Below are positions 38,281 through 43,961 of a stretch of DNA of 43,961 bases, piece by piece; position 1 is the first letter of the stretch; each line of letters starts with the position of its first letter. Below the pieces are notes generated by a model. It made no database searches and was not told the DNA's origin. It saw nothing but the letters and a program-made list of their open reading frames with translations. The stretch covers positions 1-43,961 of the forward strand of contig JBCBAP010000029.1 in assembly GCA_038532435.1 (NCBI GenBank). The letters are read 5' to 3'. The stretch comes from JBCBAP01 sp038532435 (GTDB lineage: Bacteria; Pseudomonadota; Alphaproteobacteria; Rhodobacterales; Rhodobacteraceae). Position numbers and translations under genes: made by a program.

Positions 38281-41200
38281 TGCTGCGCAGTCTCCTTCTC
38301 ACCCTTGTCCTGCTGTTCGTGGCGCTCCCCGCGGCGGCACAGACCTCGATCTTCAACATCCGAAGCTCCCTTGTGCAGTTCGCGCTCGATCAGATTTCGA
38401 CGCCGGGCAGCTTCGAAGTCACTGCCGGGTCCGTTGACGATTCCGAGGATGGTTTCACCCGCCTCAACGAGGTCGCGGTCTCCGACGGTACCGGGGTCTG
38501 GCTGACCATCGACAGCGTGGTGGTGAGCTGGAATGCCACCCGGCTGCTCGGCGGCGCGCTCGAACTCGACCTGCTGCGCATCTCCGGCCTCACGGTCACC
38601 CGCCTGCCCGACGAGGATGCGGAGGCGCCGGAGCTCGACGTGGAGGTTGAGGCGACCCAGGGCACGCCTTCCCCCTTCGACTGGCCCCGGGCCCCCATCG
38701 CCGTGCAGGTGCGCGAGCTGATCCTCAACGACGTCCTTCTGGAGGAAGGGGTGCTGCCCCAGAGCCTCGCCTTCAACGCCACGGGTGCCGTGCAGGACGA
38801 GGGCGACACGCAGACCCTGTCCCTCGACCTCGACCGCACGGATGCTGTGGAGGGGCGCATCGTCATCGACTACCTGCGCGATTTCGCCTCCAACACCCTG
38901 AGCCTCACGGTCGACGCGGAGGAGAGCGCGGGTGGCCTCGTCGCGGAGCTGGTGGGCCTGCCGGACGAGAGCGAAAGCCGCGTGCTCCTGCGCGGTGCGG
39001 GGCCCCAGGAAGACTGGAAGCTCGACTTCGCCCTCGATGCGGAGGATGTGCTGAACGCGGAAGGTCAGGCGACCATCGACTATGTCGTGCCCCTGACCAT
39101 CGCTGCCGACTTCCACGTCAAGGCCGGCCCGCAGTTGGAGGAACGCTTCCAGCAGGCCATCGGGGAGGGGGCGGACCTCGCCCTCGACATCGAGGAGGGC
39201 GCGGACGGCCTGATCACCATCAACGCCTTCGAGCTCACGTCCCCCGCCCTCACCCTGAACGCGACCGGCACCTACGGGCGAACCACCAGCGACAGCAATC
39301 TCAGCCTGCGCCTCGCCGGGGGGCAGGCGCTCGCCGCGATCATCCCCGGCGTCCGGTTCGACAGCGTCCGTTTCCGCGGCGATGTCCTCGGCCCGCCGGA
39401 CAATCTCAACATCGTCGGCGGGCTCGTGGTGCAGGATCTTCTGACCACCCAGGTCGACGCGAGAAACCTGACGCTCGAACTTCTGGGAACCCGCATCGGC
39501 ACACGCCTCGACGTGACCGCTAATGGCGTGGCGGAGGGCCTGCGGCTCGACCAGATCCCGGCGCGGGATGTGGGCCGGGCGGAGCTTTCGGCCTCGATCA
39601 ACCAGGTCGACGAGGTGTTCAGCATCACCGCAGCGCGGCTCTCTTCCCCGCTCTTGACCGTACAGGCAACCGGGGATGTGGATGTGGGGATGACGAACGG
39701 GGACCTTCTGGTCACCGCCCAGCTACCGGATCTTGAGACCATCGCCGCGGCCTACGGGCAGGCCGTCACCGGCTCCGCCAATGTCGCGACCAACATCGCG
39801 ATGACCGAGGGACAGCTCACCGCGGAGGCGCGGGGCAGGCTGCGGGACGTGACCTCCGAGTTTGCGGATCTGGGATCCTTCGTGTTCACCGGCGGGGTGA
39901 CCCAGAACGGCAGCGCCTACCGGATCGCCGCCGATGGTGCCGCGCAACGGCTCCGCCTCGACCGCATCGGACCCGAGGTGCTGGGCACTGCCGATCTCGG
40001 CGTCGATGTGACCCTCGATGGGGGCATCGCCCGGGTCGATGAGGTTGCGCTCTCCGCCCGGCCCATCACCTTCCGCGCCAACGGCCTTGCCACCACCGAC
40101 GGGGTGACGCTGGACCTGCGCGGACGGCTCGCGGTGCCCGAGGTTGCCCCCTTCGCCACTGCCTACGATCAGGACGTGACCGGCGGGATCGAGACCGACT
40201 TTACCCTGGTGCGGAACGCGACGGGGATGACAGCGGATCTGAGCGGCGCGGTCGCCGGCATCCGCTCGGAGTTCGTCGATCTCGGCGCCTTCGCCTTCAC
40301 CGCGTCGGCCCGGGAGGAAGGGGAGCGGCGGCATCTGAAAGTGTCGGGCACCGCGGAGCGGATGCGGGCGGACCGGATCCCGCCGCGCCTCCTCGGCCGC
40401 GCGGACCTCAGCGTCGATGTCGCCGTCGAGGGCGACGCGGTGACGGTGGAGGAGGCGTCCCTCGTCTCCCGCCAGCTCACCGTTCGCCTCGATGGCACAG
40501 CGACGACCGATGGCGCGCAGCTCGACCTCGCCTACGATCTGCAGACCCCGAACCTCGCGCCGCTCGCCCGGCAGTACGATCAGGACCTGTCGGGCCGGTT
40601 CGACGGGCAGGGCCGGGTCACCCGGACCCAGAGCCGCGATCCGATCACCCTGACCGGGGCGCTCACCCTCGACGGTGCGGCGCGGGAGGGGCAGAGCTTC
40701 GGCGACATCGCCCTCAGTCACGATGTGCGCATCGATGCGGTGACCGAGGGTACCGTCGCCCTCGCTGCCATTGGCGGGATGCTCGACGGCGCGGATTTCC
40801 GCACGGGCTTCCGCATCGACGGCCCGACCATCGAGGTGCAGGATTTTTCCGGAGAGATCTTCGGATTTTCCACCGCCGCGGATCTCGTCATCGACCTGCA
40901 GGACAACGCGCCCCCGTTCCTCGCCGGTGATCTGCGCCTGATCGAAGGGGATCTGCGCCGGGTTGGCGCCCTCGTCGATCCGTCGCTCGGCATGCGGGGT
41001 GGCGCTGCCGGGGCGGCACGCTTCGCCTATGAGGGCGGGAAGCAGCGGATCACGCTCGACCTCGCGCTCGCCCAGGCCACGGCCATGGGCGTCTTCATCG
41101 GTGAGGCGGCGGTGCAGGGCGACGTGCGGGACGCCTACGGCGCGTCCCCCAACGTCTCCGCCACCCTGGACGCGTCGACGCTGGCGCCGGTGGACAATCT

Positions 41201-43121
41201 CGTGCTCGACCGGATCAAGGCGTCCGTTTCCGGCCCGCCGGAGCGGATGCGCGTCACCGTCGATGCTGACGGCACCGCGTTCCGCGAGGATGCGGAGTTC
41301 GACCTTGCCGCCACCGTGGCCCGGCGCGGGGACACGGTCGCGGTCGAGCTCAGCCAGCTCGCGCTGCTTTTTCGGGAGGAGGTGGTGCAGCTCCTCGCGC
41401 CCGCCCGGCTCGCCCATGCGGGCGGGCGGACCCGGATCCAGGGGCTGGAGCTCACGACCTCCCGTGGTGGGCGCATCGCCCTGGATGCCTCCCATCAGTC
41501 AAACGGGGTCTGGGGATCGGCGGTCCTGGCCGGGCTCGACCTCCAGCTCTTCCAGGGGCTCGCGGACCTGCCGCTGGAGCAGGGCCTGCTGACCGCCAAC
41601 GCAACCTTCGACACGCGGCCCGGGCGGGCGGAGGCGGAGTTCTTCGCCGACATGTCCAACCTGCTGGCGGAAGGCGTGCCCGCGGGCGTCGGCCTCCTGC
41701 GGCTCAGCACAGAGGGAAGCTGGGACGGCCGCACCGCGACCGTCGAGTCCCGCCTCGAAGGCGATTTCGGCGATCCGATCACCGTCAGCGCGACCCTGCC
41801 CCTGCGCCCGGGCAGCAACAGCCCGGTGCCCCAGGTCGCGCGGGGAGGGGAGATCGACGGAAAGATTGCCTGGGCCGGAGAGATCCGCCCGCTCTGGGCC
41901 GCGGTCCCGCTCGACGGCCACGTTCTTTCCGGCGAGACCATCATCGATATCGGCATCTCCGGCGCGGCCGGATCGCCCAAGTTCGAGGGGCGGATCGATC
42001 TGACCAACGGGCGGTACGAGAACCTCGACGCGGGCGTGATCCTGACGGATGTGGAGATCGCGACGGAGGTCAACAGCGTCTCCGACCTGCTCCTGTCCCT
42101 ATCCGCGAGCGATGGCGGGGACGGGCGGGTCGACGGGACCATGCAGATCAACGCGATCGAGCGGGGCTTTGACATCGTCTCCGACATCCGGATCGAGGAG
42201 GCGGTTCTGGTCCGGCGCGACGATGCGACGGTGCAGACCAGCGGCAGCATCGCCCTGCGCGGTACGCCCGAGGACCTGCTCATCTCCGGCGACATCAACA
42301 TCGACCGGGCGGAGATCCGGCTGGTCGCCAACGGCGGGCCGCAGATCGCGAGCCTGGGCGAGGTGCGGGTGAAGGGCGAGCCGGTGATCGTTGAGGGGGA
42401 CGAAGGCTCATCGAACGTCCGCCTCGACCTCAAGATCCGGGGCAGCGACGGGATCTTTGCCCGGGGGCGGGGCCTTGATTCCGAATGGGCGGTCAATCTC
42501 GACGTGACCGGCACCACCGCGGACCCGCGGTTGAGCGGTCGGATCGAGCGGTTGCGCGGCAGCTTCGTGCTGATCGGCAAACGTTTCGAGTTCACCCGCG
42601 GCGTGGTCGCGTTTGGCGGTGGCACCAACCTGCTGCCGAGTCTCGACCTCCGCTTTCAGCGGGAGGAGGATGAACTGACCGGCCTCATCCGCATCTCCGG
42701 ACGGGCGGACAATCCGCAGATCAACTTCTCCTCCCGGCCCGCATTGCCGGAAGAGGAGGTGATGCCGCGCATCCTTTTCGGCCGCTCCCAGCAGTCCCTG
42801 TCGCCCGGGCAGACGCTCGCACTGGCCTCGGGCCTCGCCACGCTCCTGTCCGGCAATGCGGGACCGCTCGACGTGGCGCGGGGTGCGCTGGGCGTCGACG
42901 TGCTTCAGATCGACCAGGCCCAGGACGGGGAGGCCGCGCAGGTCACCGTCGGTCAGACCCTGGCGGAAGGGGTCTATGTGGCCGCGGAGCAGCGGCTCGA
43001 CGGGTCGAACGACAGCGCGATCAAGATCGAGATCGACGTGACCCGGAGCGTGAAGATTCAGGGCCGCGCCTCGGTCACCGAGGGCAATTCCATCGGCCTG
43101 ACCTGGAGCCGGGACTTCTAG
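38280..43121 (+). CDS. tamB: TamB, translocation/assembly module inner-membrane-anchored protein
   Basis: A 1613-residue protein. An N-terminal hydrophobic anchor or signal (LLLTLVLLFVALPAAA) precedes a very long beta-rich body predicted to form the hydrophobic groove of AsmA/TamB-type lipid-transport bridges. The conserved C-terminal TamB (DUF490) domain ends in GLTWSRDF, with LRGSFVLIGKRFEFTRG and EEEVMPRILFGRSQQSL inside it. Three internal repeats of about 137 residues lie in the middle (39.6-40.6 kb). It begins one base before the end of tamA (TGATG), so the pair is coupled and acts together between the two membranes. Confidence 0.93.
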   Translation: MLRSLLLTLVLLFVALPAAAQTSIFNIRSSLVQFALDQISTPGSFEVTAGSVDDSEDGFTRLNEVAVSDGTGVWLTIDSVVVSWNATRLLGGALELDLLRISGLTVTRLPDEDAEAPELDVEVEATQGTPSPFDWPRAPIAVQVRELILNDVLLEEGVLPQSLAFNATGAVQDEGDTQTLSLDLDRTDAVEGRIVIDYLRDFASNTLSLTVDAEESAGGLVAELVGLPDESESRVLLRGAGPQEDWKLDFALDAEDVLNAEGQATIDYVVPLTIAADFHVKAGPQLEERFQQAIGEGADLALDIEEGADGLITINAFELTSPALTLNATGTYGRTTSDSNLSLRLAGGQALAAIIPGVRFDSVRFRGDVLGPPDNLNIVGGLVVQDLLTTQVDARNLTLELLGTRIGTRLDVTANGVAEGLRLDQIPARDVGRAELSASINQVDEVFSITAARLSSPLLTVQATGDVDVGMTNGDLLVTAQLPDLETIAAAYGQAVTGSANVATNIAMTEGQLTAEARGRLRDVTSEFADLGSFVFTGGVTQNGSAYRIAADGAAQRLRLDRIGPEVLGTADLGVDVTLDGGIARVDEVALSARPITFRANGLATTDGVTLDLRGRLAVPEVAPFATAYDQDVTGGIETDFTLVRNATGMTADLSGAVAGIRSEFVDLGAFAFTASAREEGERRHLKVSGTAERMRADRIPPRLLGRADLSVDVAVEGDAVTVEEASLVSRQLTVRLDGTATTDGAQLDLAYDLQTPNLAPLARQYDQDLSGRFDGQGRVTRTQSRDPITLTGALTLDGAAREGQSFGDIALSHDVRIDAVTEGTVALAAIGGMLDGADFRTGFRIDGPTIEVQDFSGEIFGFSTAADLVIDLQDNAPPFLAGDLRLIEGDLRRVGALVDPSLGMRGGAAGAARFAYEGGKQRITLDLALAQATAMGVFIGEAAVQGDVRDAYGASPNVSATLDASTLAPVDNLVLDRIKASVSGPPERMRVTVDADGTAFREDAEFDLAATVARRGDTVAVELSQLALLFREEVVQLLAPARLAHAGGRTRIQGLELTTSRGGRIALDASHQSNGVWGSAVLAGLDLQLFQGLADLPLEQGLLTANATFDTRPGRAEAEFFADMSNLLAEGVPAGVGLLRLSTEGSWDGRTATVESRLEGDFGDPITVSATLPLRPGSNSPVPQVARGGEIDGKIAWAGEIRPLWAAVPLDGHVLSGETIIDIGISGAAGSPKFEGRIDLTNGRYENLDAGVILTDVEIATEVNSVSDLLLSLSASDGGDGRVDGTMQINAIERGFDIVSDIRIEEAVLVRRDDATVQTSGSIALRGTPEDLLISGDINIDRAEIRLVANGGPQIASLGEVRVKGEPVIVEGDEGSSNVRLDLKIRGSDGIFARGRGLDSEWAVNLDVTGTTADPRLSGRIERLRGSFVLIGKRFEFTRGVVAFGGGTNLLPSLDLRFQREEDELTGLIRISGRADNPQINFSSRPALPEEEVMPRILFGRSQQSLSPGQTLALASGLATLLSGNAGPLDVARGALGVDVLQIDQAQDGEAAQVTVGQTLAEGVYVAAEQRLDGSNDSAIKIEIDVTRSVKIQGRASVTEGNSIGLTWSRDF
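39570..40620 (+). repeat. Three internal repeats of about 137 residues within tamB
   Basis: Matching landmarks recur about 410 bases apart: ADLGVDVTL / ADLSVDVAV / AELSASINQ and then AYGQAVTG / AYDQDVTG / QYDQDLSG, the last set at about 39748, 40158 and 40569. The later two are closest to each other, as in serial duplication. Confidence 0.75.
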
Positions 43122-43157
43122 AGACCGGGCCGCACGCCCCCTTGCCCCTTGCGGGAT

Positions 43158-43291
43158 CTGCCCTGACGGGCGGTGGCCCCACCCACCCCCCTTCCCGCGC
43201 CTTTGGCAACTCTGGTGCGCACGGTTCGGGCCGAAGGTACCGGTTGAGGGGGCGGGAGCCTCCGGCGGGGATATTTGGGGCCAGAAGAAGG
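43158..43291 (-). repeat. Dispersed bipartite repeat, copy B (inverted relative to copy A)
   Basis: Reverse-complement counterpart of the element at 11064-11196. Its right 37 bases are identical to one end and its left 43 bases differ at one position from the other end. The 54-base middle has diverged. Like copy A, it lies between two convergent genes, here tamB and the MATE gene. Confidence 0.85.
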
Positions 43292-43313
43292 GCCAGCCTT
43301 TGCCCCGGGTGGC

Positions 43314-43961
43314 TCAGCGGTTGCGGCCCATGAGCTGAATGAGGCGCACGTGCATGGGCGGCAAGCGTACCTCTCCCGGGCCCGCCTGACCCTGCGCGAT
43401 GACCCGCAGCGAGAGCCACCAGGCCAGAAGTGCGAAGACCACTCCGCCGGCCATCTGACCAATGAGCACCCCGGCGGCCCCGTAAAACTCCGCCCCCAGC
43501 CAGACGAAGGGGATGGTGCCCAGTGTGTTGCGCCCCCAGTTGATCATGGTGGAGTAGAACGGGTGGCCGAGATTGTTGAAGGCCGCGTTGCTGACGAAGA
43601 TCACCCCGTTGAAGAACCACAGGAGGGCGAGCGGGCCGCAGAAGAGGTAGATGAGCGTCCGTGTGACCCCCTCGGCCTCGAAGAAGCCGGCGAGCGGCGC
43701 GCGCAGCAGGTAGAGAAGGAGGGCCGCGACGGCCACGTAGGCGGCGACGAACATCACCCCTTCCCGGAAGGCATCGCGCACCCGGTCGTGCTTTGCCGCG
43801 CCGAAATTCTGCCCGATGATCGGGCCGATGGCGCCGGACAGGGCGAAGATCACGGCGAAGGCGACCGGCGTCATCCGCCCGACAATGGCCATGCCCGCCA
43901 CCGCATCTTCGCCGACCTGCGCAAGATCACGGAGCTTGCCTTCCCCGCCATGCTCACCAAC
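43314..43961 (-). CDS. MATE-family efflux transporter, C-terminal part; disrupted at the window edge
   Basis: The readable part matches MATE exporters of the NorM type: GEDAVAGMAIVGRMTPVAF, FALSGAIGPIIGQNFGAAKHDRVRD and SNAAFNNLGHPFYSTMINWGRN, with about six helices and a basic end. Such proteins expel cationic drugs using an ion gradient. The frame is open to the window edge. However, right of about 43904 the minus-strand translation stops looking like a MATE protein, while the plus strand there reads FADLRKITELAFPAMLTN, which is the normal MATE N-terminal region. The gene is therefore probably inverted in part, or the assembly is chimeric here. Confidence 0.8.
   Translation of the reverse strand, partial: VGEHGGEGKLRDLAQVGEDAVAGMAIVGRMTPVAFAVIFALSGAIGPIIGQNFGAAKHDRVRDAFREGVMFVAAYVAVAALLLYLLRAPLAGFFEAEGVTRTLIYLFCGPLALLWFFNGVIFVSNAAFNNLGHPFYSTMINWGRNTLGTIPFVWLGAEFYGAAGVLIGQMAGGVVFALLAWWLSLRVIAQGQAGPGEVRLPPMHVRLIQLMGRNR
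43905..43961 (+). pseudogene. Inverted MATE N-terminal fragment
   Basis: Plus-strand codons give IFADLRKITELAFPAMLTN, matching the stretch before and within the first helix of NorM-type MATE proteins, in the opposite direction to the MATE gene it adjoins. No start codon or ribosome site can precede it in this frame, so it is not the start of an intact second gene. Confidence 0.6.

Noticed and set aside
39723..41495. Minus-strand open frame of 590 codons within tamB
   Set aside because: It is a shadow of the strongly supported TamB frame.

Overview
The window is high-GC DNA (about two thirds G+C by eye) from an alphaproteobacterium, most likely of the Rhodobacterales/Roseobacter type. Indicators are the HslUV, PaaK/PaaX, TRAP (DctQM), TamA/TamB and type I secretion genes, and a dispersed repeat containing the GGCCCCAAATATCCCC core that I recall from genomes of this group. 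Most genes look intact and tightly packed, with many 1-4 base stop/start overlaps. I saw no tRNA, rRNA, CRISPR array or intact transposon.

Left part (1-6566): on the minus strand lie a short-chain dehydrogenase, a rhomboid protease, hslV, two tandem paralogous TbpB-like lipoproteins, and the start of hslU. hslV and hslU are normally adjacent, so the lipoprotein pair interrupts them. On the plus strand are paaK and its repressor gene paaX, behind a promoter overlapped by an inverted repeat. From 6973 to 19617 come a BASS-like transporter, a TetR regulator divergent from a DUF1772 membrane protein with two near-identical operators between them, an M20 peptidase, a P1-family self-cleaving hydrolase with a dehydrogenase and an aldehyde dehydrogenase, a nucleotidyltransferase, a peptide/opine-type ABC transporter (fused ATPase and two permeases), and a small secreted protein. 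The transporter's binding protein (19700-21169) ends at an intrinsic terminator.

Middle (21491-25301): a secreted TIM-barrel-like protein, an ECF sigma/anti-sigma pair divergent from an exported DUF4399 protein, and a DUF4344 metallopeptidase-like protein.

The most interesting region is 25713-33772, preceded by an AT-rich gap and closed by a strong hairpin. In order it has a small repetitive protein (17 glycines, then Asn-Glu-Gly triplets), a hairpin, a 2OG-Fe(II) oxygenase, a type I secretion ABC protein with degenerate ATPase motifs, its HlyD-type adaptor, a protein whose C-terminal half is a HlyC-like lysine acyltransferase, an alpha/beta hydrolase with an unrecognised N-terminal region, and a radical SAM protein with a C-terminal cysteine set. 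I read this as a candidate peptide-modification and export system (RiPP-like). The repeat protein would be the precursor, the oxygenase, acyltransferase and radical SAM enzyme would modify it, and the ABC/HlyD pair would export it. Each family call is supported by motifs; the joint function is inference.

Right part (33773-43961): a gene-poor stretch, then TRAP DctQ-DctM without a binding protein, TamA (with an unexpected lipobox) overlapping TamB (with about 137-residue internal repeats), and a MATE transporter. The MATE gene appears rearranged at the window edge: its N-terminal coding sequence reads in the opposite direction to the rest.
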